In this document: piece by piece, positions 33,920-45,477 of the stretch
Layout: the number at the start of each line of letters is the position of its first letter
Position numbering within the stretch: position 1 is the stretch's first letter
Assembly (NCBI GenBank): GCA_019137255.1
Contig: WPDH01000366.1
Coordinates: 1 to 64,000 of the forward strand
Source: Corinectria fuckeliana
Lineage: Eukaryota > Ascomycota > Sordariomycetes > Hypocreales > Nectriaceae
DNA length: 64,000 bases
Direction: 5' to 3'
Notes under the pieces: model-generated
Told to the model about the DNA's origin: nothing
The model's database searches: none
Seen by the model: only the letters and a program-made list of their open reading frames with translations
Translations under genes and position numbers: made by a program

Positions 33920-34600
33920 TTATACGCTAGGGAAGACACCTTTCTTGAAAAGGTTATCAACACGCAATTCATATTGGTCCATCTCCTCTATTGAATCAAA
34001 CAACCCACCACAGTCTCGGTACGGCTAATATCCCGTGATGATCATGTAAAGGACAGATCTAAGGCCGAAAATATCGGTAGCCAGTGTTGGCATCCTAGTC
34101 AAGTTTGGGTCATAGAACCCGGTGTTCTAGGAGTCCCCCGCCATCTAAATCTAGTTCTGTATATACAGATCCGCCAAAGTCGCAAATGCAGAGATCTAAG
34201 GCCGTAGGACTGGTAGCGTGAATGAGAAAGTTGTCCGGCCGTAGATCACTGTGTATAACACCTAACACCTCGACTGTGGATATAAGCGACAGATTTAATA
34301 GCTTGTCGGAACCACCTCTTTCGGAGGGGTAGAGGTATGTTATGGCTTCGGCTATTAAGAAGGTCTTATAGGCTGCCATGACTGGCCTCAGCAAAAAGCA
34401 ACCCTGTTAGAAACTCAGCCTGCCATCTGAGGTATCTTAAACTGCATCAGCATAGAGATTTCGGCTTCTAGATTACTTGCTATACCTTACGACCCTAGGA
34501 TGCTCTCCTAGCCTGTCTAATATCTGCCGTTCGACGAGGTAAATGCTTTACAACACTCGGCCTTTCCCGTACCACCTGGTCCTCCAATATTTTGACGGGG
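33920..34600 (-). pseudogene. Protein-kinase-like relic with several stops and frame shifts
   Basis: Minus-strand pieces in order show a decayed small protein kinase of the fungal type. At 34545-34475 the text reads YLVERQILDRLGEHPRVVRY. Near 34400-34375 LLFAEASHGSL is followed by a stop. An open segment at 34394-34110 includes the catalytic-loop-like GVIHSDLRPDNFLIH and the metal-binding-loop-like CICDFGGSVYTEL. After a frame shift near 34120 comes GFYDPNLTRMPTLATDIFGL and, after an in-frame TAG, YRDCGGLFDSIEEMDQYELR. The HSDLRPDN motif has Ser in place of Arg of HRD, as in several fungal pseudokinase-like families. Stops and shifts rule out an intact product. AT-richness fits RIP-like decay. 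Confidence 0.65.
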
Positions 34601-37600
34601 GCTTTCAAGATGGCAGTGATGTTTCTTGAAAGTTGGAATGGACTTCGGCCACAAGCACCCTGCAGCACGATTACTGATGGTATAGAGTAGATAGACGGTT
34701 AGTAAAGGGGTACAAGTCTCGACGCAACACGTGACGGGGAGATCTGTTAGAATATATAAATAACCGAGGTTCCTCTTTTTAGTCAATTAGGATAATTCGA
34801 GAGGATCTTTAACGACAATAACGACCAGGATATTTATCATGTCTCTTAAGCGTAAAGTGTAGATACACCTATCGCACATAAACGAAGAACCGTTAGGCCA
34901 ATTCCCGTTACGTCTCTTCAGTCACGTTCAAGTGTTTCAGCTAGGTATATCGGCAACACCGCAACAGTCACCAAGAAGAAGAGGAGGAATGGTTGGTTTG
35001 ATCATCTACGCGGCTGTCACGGGCAATGGGCAATGGTTCACAAGCTCACCCTCACCTCCTGGTTCCTGGTGTGGAGATGGTGGTTTGGCGGTTTGGCAAA
35101 GAGTGGAGAAGGCTTCTCATGGCATTGACGACATCCCTGACAGAACGGCGGCGAGACATTGTCATGCCAGCATCACGTCACGCTCTTCCCAGGCGAAACG
35201 CATGGATCCCACAGGAGCCCCCCTCCTCCAGCCCTGTCCCCTAACTAGCCTGTTTGCCCCTCCCCGCGATGAGCAAGAGTTCGATCGGCGCCGAAGCCGT
35301 GACGTGCGGGCAGCCAGCCAGGTTCAGCTCTCCAAGGGCAGGGCGCGGCGAGCAAAGACACTACTAGATCGGAGGATTGCAGCGGGCTAAACAACTAAGG
35401 AATCGGAATCAACTGGGTTGCTCCCCCCCCCCCCATGTCGACGGGCTAGGGTGATTCGCATTAGCGGCTTGAGGCTAAGGCCAATAGTATAGAGATGGTT
35501 GGCCGATGCCACCACCATGGGTGGGAGAGAATACAGCTAGAGGCGTTAGTTGGGGCGTCGATGGTGCAGGCTGAAAGAGAAGGGCTCGGCCGTCGTTGTA
35601 TCCTTTTTGATGAGGCGGGTGAGTGGTTTCATCGCCGATGGGTAGCAGTCGTCATAGCCAAGGGCTGGTCTATTCATGCTGACAATTTTATCTTGGCACG
35701 GTCGTGGATACCCGAATCAGATACTAGGCCTAGGTACCGCACACGAGTCGAGGGAGGAGTCGGGTCGGTCGAGGCAGCTAAAGATGTGATTCATCAGTAT
35801 TCTGAAGGTAGCAAAGCCTCCTCCTTGCCCCCCATACTCATTTTGGATGTCTTGTGGCTTGTCCTTGTCCATGAGTCCGAGGACAGCAGCCCGATCAGCT
35901 CGAGGGATAATATCTAGGTTGCCGTCGACTCGAGGGATTGTGGCGCCGCGGTGAAGACGGTCGACGGAGACGGATGTGAGACCTGCATCTCCCACGTCAG
36001 ACACGGCGGGATGAGTGTTTGCATTAGATGGCATAAGCACACCAACATGGTTCCAGTTGTCGTTGTTCTCCTCTCTGTGCCGGCGCTGTGTCCCAGGTTT
36101 CAGTGATACTGGACAAAGGTGAAGATGAAAGAAGAAGAAAAAGAAAGAAAGGCGTCATGACTTGCTCTAGAGGCCGAAAATGGAGATCTAGACCACGTTA
36201 CTTTTGGGTGCCGGTCAGGCGTGAAGGGAGAGGCGAGGGAGGTGAGGCTAGCCACCTCAACTTTCAACTGTGGGGAACTCGGAGGAGATGGGGAGATGGG
36301 AGATGGAGAGAGAAGCCAGTGGGGGAAACGAAACTGGGAAGATTGTGAGAGCAGGTGGAGTAAGTAACCTAGAGCGTGCAGTTGGCTGAGCACCTCAGCC
36401 CGGTGAAGATCCAGGGCATCTACCCACAGCACGGGCACCCAAGGCAGCTGGTAAGGTACCTACAGAGCACAGAGTACAGCGCATTCCAGCGCCCCCCTCC
36501 CCCCCGCCTGCAGCAGCCTCCCTCGACGTGCCGTGCCGATCCCAGGAATAGCCGCCCGGCGGCATCATCAGCCAGCAATCATGGCGTCCACTCCCAGACT
36601 CGTGCCAGCGCCGCCGACGGGTGCTTTTGGCACTGGAGGGCCCTTGCATGGATGCCCCCGGCTGCCCCCGTCCAGTCTGCCACACGTCCCTCCCACAGTG
36701 GAGGGTTCACAGGCCGTGCCAGCGCTCTCCGAGCTCCCCATAGGCTCCCGGGAGGCTGCCCACAGGTACGGCTAGCTTGCAAGGCTGGTGGTTGCGTGAG
36801 TGTGGGTGCCCGGTGTGCGTTGGTCTGGCTTTGGTCTGGTAGTCTAATAAGCAAGTAGACAATCTAGGCATTGCTTGGTCTCGGGTTGGGTTGCGTGCAA
36901 GACAGAGCCGGGCATCGATTGATTAGCATCGGCATTGTGCATTTACTCGGGCGGTACTCCGTACCTTGGCTGGATTTCCACTCCCACTCCCACTCCTCCC
37001 TCACCTTCTCGCACTCTCTGCTCTCCCCTCCACTCCCCTCCCCTCCCCTCCCCTCCACTCGCCTCTTCCTCTGGAAGAACCCTCCCTTGTTTTCTTTTCC
37101 GCGCCGCACAGCGGGTTCCTCCCACTCTCACTCTCCGTCTTTGGGCTCTCTCTTTTCCCCGGCCCCAGTTGTCGACCGTCTCTCATTTGAACCAGCCCCG
37201 GGCCCGCTCTCCGTTCTCCGCTCTCCGCTCTGCCCTCCGTCGACGAACCTCGAATCCACGCCGTCCCTTGCTGCTGATCACGCCCCTCCCTCCTTCGCCC
37301 ACGAGACCTCGACCACCGTACGAATCCCGACGCCCACAATCTCTCAACCGACCGAGACGAGGCGAGACCAACCGAACCGAACCGAACCGTACGAAAGAGG
37401 ATTTCGATTGGTTCGATCCTCATCTCCAATGCAGATGCGGATGCAAGCCCTTCCCGCCGCCACAGCTCGATCCTAGCCGGGAATGCGATCCCTGCCTCGA
37501 CGGACACCTCTTCTCCCCTCGACTTCCCCCCGGGCCGCTCATTGCTGCTGCCGTGTCCAGGCAGATCCCGCCAGGGAACCGCCACAGTCGAGCATCGCCA

Positions 37601-37620
37601 GCAGAGAGCGTACCTGAGAT
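34601..37620. other. Intergenic; SepH promoter and leader at its right end
   Basis: About 3 kb without a supported gene. Position 35424 onward has a poly-C run of about ten. Open frames at 34932-35390 and 35495-35917 have no motif. From about 36965 to 37080 the + strand is almost pure pyrimidine, with CCACTCCCACTCC and repeated CCCCT units, the usual look of a fungal core promoter. Transcription of the SepH gene probably starts close by, leaving a leader of about 500 bp. The long open frames over 36935-37750 are composition artefacts of this C-rich leader. A GGTACTCCGTACC palindrome lies at 36953-36965. Confidence 0.5.
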
Positions 37621-40600
37621 ATGCTGCCCGAGCGGCAGTACCACGCCAATGGCCGCGCTGCCCTGGCCCGCGAGCGCTCTGCCATGTCCGGCACGCCTTC
37701 GCGCAAGGAGAAGATCCGCGAGAGCTCTGCTCTACAGGACCCGGGCTTGAAGGACTTTGTGTGTACAACCCTCCCCTTTTTTTCCCTCTTCGCCGAGGGT
37801 GCTGGCCAGCATAGCATCGCTCCCAGCGGTGGAGATGCGATCCGCCCTGATATGCAGATGTGCTGATCTCCGACTTTTTTTTTTGGTCGTCGTATAGCGC
37901 TTGGGTGAATGCCTCGGCAAGGGAGCTTTCGGCTCCGTCTACAAGGCCTTCAACTGGGGAACCGGTGAGGCCGTCGCCGTCAAGCAGATCAAGCTTGCGG
38001 ATCTGCCCAAAAGCGAACTGCGCATGATTGAGGTGGGTTTTGCTGTGGTGTGGACGAGCTCGGCCAAGATGTTTGAGGGAAACCTAGCAAGAGCGAGATG
38101 CTGACGGGCTCGAGGGCGGTATAGAGCGAAATCGACTTGCTCAAGAATCTTCATGTAAGACAACACCGTTGCCGATAAGGAACCGAAGGGCAGCAATGGA
38201 CTAACTATGGATAGCATGACAACATTGTGAAATATCTAGGCTTTGTGAAGTCGGTTGACTGCCTCAACATCATCTTGGAGTACGGCCCCCCAACCATCCG
38301 TCGATGTTTGGGAACTAACCGCACTCAGATATTGCGAAAACGGCTCCCTCCATTCCATTTGCAAATCATATGGAAAGTTCCCCGAGAACCTAGTCGGCGT
38401 TTACATGACACAGGTCCTTTTCGGCCTACACTACCTCCACGACCAGGGTGTCATCCACCGCGACATCAAAGGCGCCAACATCCTCACCACCAAGGACGGC
38501 ACCGTCAAGCTCGCAGACTTTGGTGTTTCCACGAGCACCCTGGCCGGTGAGCAGGACAAGGAGGCTCAAGTGGCGGGGACTCCGTATTGGATGGCGCCCG
38601 AGATAATCCAGCTGTCTGGAGCCAGTTCGGCGTCGGATATCTGGAGCGTTGGTTGTACCGTCATTGAGCTGCTGCAGGGGAAGCCCCCGTATCACAACCT
38701 GGCCGCGATGCCCGCCCTGTTCGCCATCGTGAACGACGATCATCCTCCTCTGCCAGAGGGCATCTCTGCAGTTAGTCTATAACAACCCTTGGTTGGACTC
38801 CGTATGCTGACTCGACCCAGGCTGCACGAGATTTCCTCATGCAATGCTTTCAGAAAGACCCCAACCTTCGAGTCACGGCCCGTAAACTGCTACGCCATCC
38901 TTGGATCACGGGAAGTCGTCGAGCTGAAGCACCTGTCGCAAAAGCACCGTCCAATTTCAACGAGGCCGTCGAGGAAGTCAAGCAGTGGAACAAGGCCCTC
39001 AAATCTTCAGAGTCGTCCCTCCGCGCCTCAACCGGTTCCGAGTCTGGTCCCCCGACCCGATTCATGGGAGGGACGCCAGGCAAGGCCCCCCTGAGTCTTG
39101 CCAAGCCCCGACCAGGTGCTGAAGCTTTCAGGAAACCTGAACTTGCCGGTATGTCACGGACTCCCGTTCAAACCGAAATCGTGCATGTTTAAGCTCCCAC
39201 CAGGCACTGACTTTGGCTCATAGATGACGATAACTGGGACGATGACTTTGCGACCGCCATCTCGCCCAGCGCTCTCCAACTACCGCATCTCAAGCCACAA
39301 GATAACTTTGGCGGTTTACTCTCGAGCGACCGCCTGAAGGCGTTTGCATCAGTCAACGATGGCAGGAACGACAGCTACCACTATGACGAGGAATATGAGG
39401 GGGAGCTAATGACGATCAAGGGTCCCCATCACTGGCATGATATCGACCCTCAGGAGCAGACGATTAGGCCGCTGCCCAAAAAGACGGAGAAGCCGATGGA
39501 GCCGCCCAGGTCACATCACCGAAACAAATCGTCCTCGAGCAAAGCTGCAGGCCTCAAGGGTTCTGGACGGACCAGATCACCAACCAAGTCACATTTCAAC
39601 AAATTCGAGCTGCCGTCGAGGCCGGATTTGGTGTACCGAGAGCACAGCGTGGAAGATTTCTCAGATCTCTTCGTTGACAACGACAGTGTGTTTAATCACG
39701 GGGTGAACCAGGCGGTCAACAAGGTACGCAGGTCCTTTACGAGCCAATGCTATGCATGAACTGATATGTTTACTAGGGCTCGCGGCAGAGCGATGCTCCG
39801 CAGCTTTTCCATCCCTCAGACCTCACGAGTCTGCCTCGATCAATGCAGGATTCCATAGCAGGGAGCATCAAGAAGAATCCGGTGGCACGGCCCACAGTGC
39901 TCCCTGACCGTCCCATGAGACGCACCCGGTCCTCTATAGAGATACAGAAATTCGCGGAGGATGACGACGAGGATTTCAGCGACATATTCGGGCCCGCAAG
40001 CGCCATTCCGGAGAAGGAGGAGAGTGAGCGAGGATCCGAGGACGGCGGGTTGATGCTCCTGTCCAGGGTGTCAAGTAATTCGTGGCTAGGCGACGACGAG
40101 GATGAAGACGATCCGTTTGCGTCGATGGATCCTGGATGGGACGAGATGGACCTGGAAGCCAACATCGCCAGAGACAGGCACGCCAGGTTAGCAGAGAAAG
40201 TGGAAGGCGTGGTGAGGTCATTGAAGACGACGGAAGGCGAGGACGCTCTAGCGGAGTTTTCCGAAGACTTGGTAAGTCAACCCCGAGATGCCACAGTCGA
40301 CACGAGTCTAACTATGCCCAGCTTGCTCTGCTATGGGAGAACAGCGAGGTGAAGAATCTCATCATCAGCGCTCACGGGCTGTTGCCCATCTTGGAGATCT
40401 TGGAGCCCTGCACGGTGAAGAGTCGGCAATACACGATCCTGCAGCTGCTCAAGGTCGTCAATGCGGTAAGTTGGTCGGCCAACGGCCAGTTGGGCCCTGC
40501 TAACATGTCTTGAGATTATCCTTGACGATGTCGAAATCCAAGAGAATCTGTGTTTCGTGGGTGGCATCCCCATCATCACCAAATTTGCTGCTCGGCAATA

Positions 40601-42488
40601 CTCGGATGAGATCCGCCTCGAGGCAGCAGCATTTGTGAGGCAGATGTATCAAACATCGACTCTCACATTGCAAATGTTCGTCTCGGCCGGTGGTCTGAAC
40701 GTCTTGGTCGAGTTCCTTGACGAAGACTACGACAACGCCAGAGACCTGGTGCTCATCGGTGTCAACGGCATCTGGAACGTCTTCGAACTTCAGGGGCCGA
40801 CGCCCAAGAACGACTTTTGTAGAATCTTCTCACGGAGCAAGATCTTGTACCCTCTAGCACTCGTGCTACACAGAGTTCTCGACGAAGAGGGCGAGGACGA
40901 GCTGGACGAGCTCATCGAAGGACGAATCGTGAACATCTTCTACCTCTTCAGTCAGGCGGAGAACTATGTCAAGGAGGTCGTGGCCGATCGGCAGGTGCTA
41001 AAGAGCGTGCTCAAGGACCTGCGGCGGATGACCCCAGTCCACCAGGTCACGATGCTCAAGTTCATCAAGAACCTCTCCATGCTTTCCACTACCATCGAAA
41101 ATCTCCACTCGGCGGATGCCATCGAATTCCTCATCGACCTCCTCAGCTACAGCATGAAAAAGGGCCAGACTCATTTTCGAGAAATCTCCAATCAGGTCCT
41201 CAACACTCTATTCAACCTCTGCCGACTCAGCAAGGAACGCCAGGAGGACGCTGCCGTGGGCGGCATCATTCCGCTGCTGCTCCGTATCATGCAAACGGAC
41301 CGCCCGCCGAAGGAGTTTGCGCTACCGATCCTCTGCGATATGGCGCATTCCGGATCCAAGGGTCGCAGATATCTGTGGCAGAACAAGGGCCTCGACTTCT
41401 ACGTGTCGCTCTTGACGGACCAATACTGGCAGGTGACGGCGTTGGACGCCATCCTGGTTTGGCTGCAGGAGGAGACGGCCAACGTGGAGAGCCACTTGGT
41501 CGATGGCCACTTCACGCGAGCCATTGTCAGCTGTTTCAACACCAACAAGCTCAACGCGTTCGACTCGAACCTTCTAGAGCCCCTGCTCAAGCTGCTGCGC
41601 CTGAGCCCGTCGGTCGCGGCGTCGCTGGCGAAGCCCGAGATGTTTGCGGGCATAGCGCAGCGGCTAGGGCATAAGAAGGCGGTGGTGCGGTTGAATCTGC
41701 TCAGGCTGGTGAGGACAATAATAGATGCGTGCGAGCCGGGCATCGGAAACGGCGACGGGACCAGGACGCTCAACAGCTCCCAAGTGCGCTCGCTCATGGA
41801 CGCCATCCAGACCCTATCAGAGAAGGATTCGGCCGTCCTGGTGCGGAACCTGGCTTCGGAGCTGGTCAGGTCCAGCGTCGAAGCAAACACGAGGCCCCAC
41901 GAGGGGGCTCCCAGTTCGGTCTCGAGCTCGACGTCGTCGCGGCGTTCGGCATCACGGCGCAACACCAGTTACACGCCGCCGGGCCTGCACTCGTCATCGT
42001 CGGTCCCGCAAACGCCGACGCACAAGGGCCGCGTCAGTCTCGCGAGCAACGCATACATCGAGGTTGCTGCCAGCCCGCGTCGGCCGGCCGTCCAGGAGCG
42101 AGAAGGCATTATCTACCGGCCCCGGAGCAAGGACGGACCCACGGGCATCCCACGCCGCGTCAGCGGAGACGCCATGTCTCTGGGCAACGCCTCCGGCAAG
42201 AGCCGGCTGCCCCGGACGTCCACGGCCGGTCCGGGCAGCGCCAGGACGCCGGGCGGAGGCGGCGGAGGCGGCGGGGCCGACACTCCCATGGTCGTCCGCA
42301 GCGGCAGCAGCCTGAGCAACAAGGAGAACATGGTCCGCGCCTCGGCCAGCCGCGAAGGGCTGGGCAGCAGGGACGGCAGCGGCGGCGTGCCCGCGGGGCT
42401 TGGCCTGTCGGGCGTGACGACTGCGGCTGGCCTTGGCGTGACGAGCAAGAGGCGGAGTCGGGCGCCCGGCGACATCAAGTGGTCGTGA
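37621..42488 (+). CDS. sepH: SepH/Cdc7 protein kinase of the septation initiation network, 10 exons, 1416 aa
   Basis: Ser/Thr kinase acting downstream of the Spg1 GTPase at spindle pole bodies to trigger septum formation (Cdc7 in fission yeast, SepH in Aspergillus). Exons: 37621-37758, 37898-38032, 38125-38154, 38215-38279, 38329-38770, 38821-39148, 39224-39723, 39777-40271, 40322-40465, 40515-42488. All nine introns (49-139 bp) have GT/AG ends and preserve frame. The N-terminal kinase domain has the Gly loop LGKGAFGSVY (52-61), Lys75 in VAVKQ, HRDIKGANI with Asp168, DFG Asp186, and GTPYWMAPE. Then come an acidic, Ser-rich middle (DDEDFSDIFG, DDEDEDDPFASMDPGWDEMD) and a large helical-repeat region in the last exon (from IILDDVEIQENLCFVGGIP) typical of Cdc7/SepH. 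The disordered C-terminus is Ser/Gly-rich. The ATG at 37621 follows a stop-free leader; an alternative is the internal Met in SAMSGTPSRKEK. Confidence 0.93.
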
Positions 42489-43755
42489 CGGCAGTGTGTC
42501 GGAACAGACATGAGCATACAGATGAACACCACGAGGGACAGGAGTGTAGCACACTGTACAAAATGAGAGGCCAAAAAGAGAAGACCAGACGCGTAATATC
42601 AAGTCCGGCTTTCGGCACCTCAATCACACGCGTCTCAGGTCGTCTTCCGTACGCAAAATGAGCCGAGATTTCCTTTTTTTCGAACGCCCTTCATCCTCTA
42701 ATCATTTCTTTTATTTTTAACATTTTCCGTTCTTGGGGTTGGGGTTGGTGGCCAGCATCCGTAGAATCTCTAGGTGGGGGGGGGGGTGATGGCAATGGGA
42801 GCATGTACGAGTCAAGGCAACGGGCAACGAAGGCAAGGAGAGGCAACGCAGATGACATGAGATGGGGATGACACAAGAACGAGATGAACACTATTAGTGA
42901 TCATGGCTGGGGGCTGCATGGCATGGGAATAGCATTGATGGATAGGCTGGTTGGGAGCGAGCGCTGCTGGAGAGGTGAGAGGAACTAGGTTTGGGGTCCG
43001 TGGATCGATGGATATAGGCCGGCAAGCAATTGCAAACCCTGATGTTGGACATCAACAAGCTGAACGAGTGGCTGTCAATTTGTATTGGTATTGTGCCATT
43101 TCCTGAACTAAATTTACATCTCGATGTCGCGCCTCCCATCCAACTCCAATGGCCTGGGGGATACCATCACACCCAAGTGCCCCTTCTTCCCCAGGGAGAG
43201 CAGGACGGAGCAAGATAGAAGAGCACCGAGAGATGTGCCAGGAATGCAACGAAAGCAAATGTCAAATTTGCCGAGACATGTGTTCCCTGTCGGGTCCGCC
43301 GGTCGTGACTCACGCCAGGGTCAGTCCGATCGCCTCTCGGAGACCTCAGACCAGACTTCTCTCCCTTTCCGTGATTTTCTCATCCTCATTGGTATAAAGA
43401 TTCCTCGTCGGGCCCCAAAACAAAAACGCGCATAGTCCGTCTAGACTGAGACAAGATCATCCCCGGGGGCAAGTCCCCTCAAGTCGTGGCCAGGTGTAGA
43501 AAGACGTCTGAAGGAGAGACTGTGAAGTGAATTATAAAGCTTCGGTAAGTGTTAAAGCGAGCAAAGACAAAAAGCGTGGCTTGATCCACCCTATGCAGAA
43601 CGGTAAGACTCCCCAGCAAGACACAAAAGAAAAAGGACTAAACGAAACCCATGAAATGCAATCCGCCGGTCCGAGCAGTCATGTGAAAAAGAAATAGTCC
43701 GGGCACATAAGTCGTGAGAAGGAGTGTGAAGAACGTTACAGGCCGCAAAGTCACC
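42489..43755. other. Convergent intergenic region between SepH and the Q-rich gene
   Basis: About 1.27 kb between two facing stop codons; it should hold both 3' untranslated regions. It contains poly-G of ten at about 42777-42786 and TTTTATTTTTAAC at 42709-42721. No gene is supported. Confidence 0.5.
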
Positions 43756-45477
43756 TTAAGCACCAGAGATGGTCTTGGTGAGCACCAGTCTAGGTGCCTT
43801 GCGCTGGGTATCGGCCGACTCTTGCGCCTTGGCCGCTCGCAGAGCGCCATTCTTGAAAACATTCGCAAAGGAGCTGTTCTCGCTCTCGCAACCCGAGGAT
43901 GTGCTGCCTGCGCTGTCGGAGCTCTTGCGGCCCTTCTGCGCCGAGCCGGGACGGTCCGAGCCAATAGCGCCCCAGCCGCCGGTGCCAGGGGTCCGCGCGG
44001 TGTAGCACTCCATCTCGCCAGCCAAGCTACCAGACCCGCTGCGTCCAGAGTCGGACTCGTTGTCGGTAATGGGCGTCGACGACTCCTCAGCCGTCTCGGA
44101 GACGGGGCTCATGCTCCCACACGAGCTACCGGTGCCCTTACGACGTTCGAGGCCGGCCCGGACGAGGTTGTGAACAGCAGATCGTCGCGTACGGGTGGCA
44201 AAGTTCTTGCTGCCCTCAACCTTGGCAGTGGGCTTCGACTTGAGCTCGTCCAGAGAAGGAGGGCCACGGGGTTGACGAACAGGGTGCTCACCGGCGCGCG
44301 CCTGGCCAGGTCCGTAGCCTCCGGCCAGGGGGGTCATCGGGAAAGTACCAGTCTTGGGGCCGGCAGATCTGGGAGCATCCGACGGGGAGGCGGCAGCAAG
44401 CGAGCTGTTGACAGGGGCAAGCGAGCAAGCCTTCTTGTGCCCACGGCGGAAAGCATTGGCGGACGGCGGAGGAAGAGGAGTCACCTCACCAGGGGATTCA
44501 AAGCGCTTTGGGGGCGAGTTGCTTCGGAAAGAGAAGGGCTGGTTCTCCGCGGGGGGTGAAACCTGAACAGAGGGGGTACCATGCGGATGCTGCTGGTAAG
44601 CGTTGAAGCCAGGGGTCGCGGGCTGCTCGTAGTTCGACATCTGAGCAGCGGCAGAGTTGTCGAAGTAGTACTGGCCAGTCATGGGGTTGTAGTAGACCTG
44701 TTGGGTCTGCTGGGCCTGTTGGGCCTGCTGGGCCTGCTGGTGAGCCTGCCGGGCCTGGGCTTGATGAGCTTGCTGAGCCTGCTGGGTCATCGCGGCCTGG
44801 GCATTGAGCTGCTGCTGCATGCTGCGGAGCTGCTGTTGCTGTTCGTAGAGAGCCAACTGCTGCTGGGTGAGCTGGGGATTGCTAAGGTTAAGCTGCTGGA
44901 ATTGCTGGGCAGCGGCCTGCACACTCCTAAGCTGCTGCTGAAGGCGCTGCTGCTGCTCTGCCAGGTACATGTTGGTGGCGACAAGCTGAGCATAAAGGTT
45001 GGGGTCCATGTGCTCTTGCGCCTGCTCATCAATGGGGAGCTCGGGAGGGGCCAAAACCTGGTCAACCGTGTACTGCTGGTTCATCATAGACTGAGAGTTG
45101 TAGTTGTTCTGCCCGCCGTACTGAGGAAAGGCCGTCTTAGGGCCGTTGTAGCTTTCCTGACCCATTCCGTAGGTGTTTCCAGCCATCGGGTTACGGGCGT
45201 ACTGATGCGAGGGGGCGGCGGTAGTGGGAGACTGAGGACCGAACGAGCCAACAGTGGCGGACTTGGGAGCTGTCCTCAAGCCGGCAAGAAGGTGGGAGCG
45301 ACTAGTGCGAGGGGTGGGAAGGCCAGAATCATTATCCTTATTCTGATTGATGGTTTCAAACGAGAGAGGCTTGACGTTCTGGCTACCACGGCGGGCAGCT
45401 AAACCGCCGGATGGCATAGCGAGCCCGCTAGGAGCAAAGTTGTTGGAAGACATTTGAGCGAGACCGCCTGCGTCCAT
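43756..45477 (-). CDS. Conserved fungal Q-rich, largely disordered protein, 573 aa
   Basis: Single exon with an ATG at 45477; an alternative start is the Met nine codons in (MSSNNFAPSG). No catalytic domain is recognised. Residues 165-255 are a Gln/Ala-rich helical region (AEQQQRLQQQLRSVQ, later HQAQARQAHQQAQQAQQAQQ), likely a coiled coil or prion-like segment. It is followed by VYYNPMTGQYYFDNS, which resembles short aromatic motifs of RNA-associated proteins. The second half is Ser/Pro-rich but contains an ordered-looking basic block, LDELKSKPTAKVEG, then NFATRTRRSAVHNLVRAGLE. The extreme C-terminus, SSFANVFKNGALRAAKAQES to VLTKTISGA, is also conserved-looking. Such composition is common in fungal RNA-granule or signalling scaffold proteins; this is inference only. 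The leader upstream is long and pyrimidine-rich on this strand. Confidence 0.75.
   Translation of the reverse strand: MDAGGLAQMSSNNFAPSGLAMPSGGLAARRGSQNVKPLSFETINQNKDNDSGLPTPRTSRSHLLAGLRTAPKSATVGSFGPQSPTTAAPSHQYARNPMAGNTYGMGQESYNGPKTAFPQYGGQNNYNSQSMMNQQYTVDQVLAPPELPIDEQAQEHMDPNLYAQLVATNMYLAEQQQRLQQQLRSVQAAAQQFQQLNLSNPQLTQQQLALYEQQQQLRSMQQQLNAQAAMTQQAQQAHQAQARQAHQQAQQAQQAQQTQQVYYNPMTGQYYFDNSAAAQMSNYEQPATPGFNAYQQHPHGTPSVQVSPPAENQPFSFRSNSPPKRFESPGEVTPLPPPSANAFRRGHKKACSLAPVNSSLAAASPSDAPRSAGPKTGTFPMTPLAGGYGPGQARAGEHPVRQPRGPPSLDELKSKPTAKVEGSKNFATRTRRSAVHNLVRAGLERRKGTGSSCGSMSPVSETAEESSTPITDNESDSGRSGSGSLAGEMECYTARTPGTGGWGAIGSDRPGSAQKGRKSSDSAGSTSSGCESENSSFANVFKNGALRAAKAQESADTQRKAPRLVLTKTISGA

Noticed and set aside
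37405..37440. GGTTCGATCC word resembling a tRNA B-box
   Set aside because: No cloverleaf or A-box could be built around it, and it lies in the SepH leader. No other tRNA-like sequence was found.
36935..37750. Long plus-strand open frame (271 codons) before SepH
   Set aside because: It is Pro/Ser/Arg-rich text from a pyrimidine-rich leader, overlaps other frames of the same kind and is not in frame with the kinase exon.
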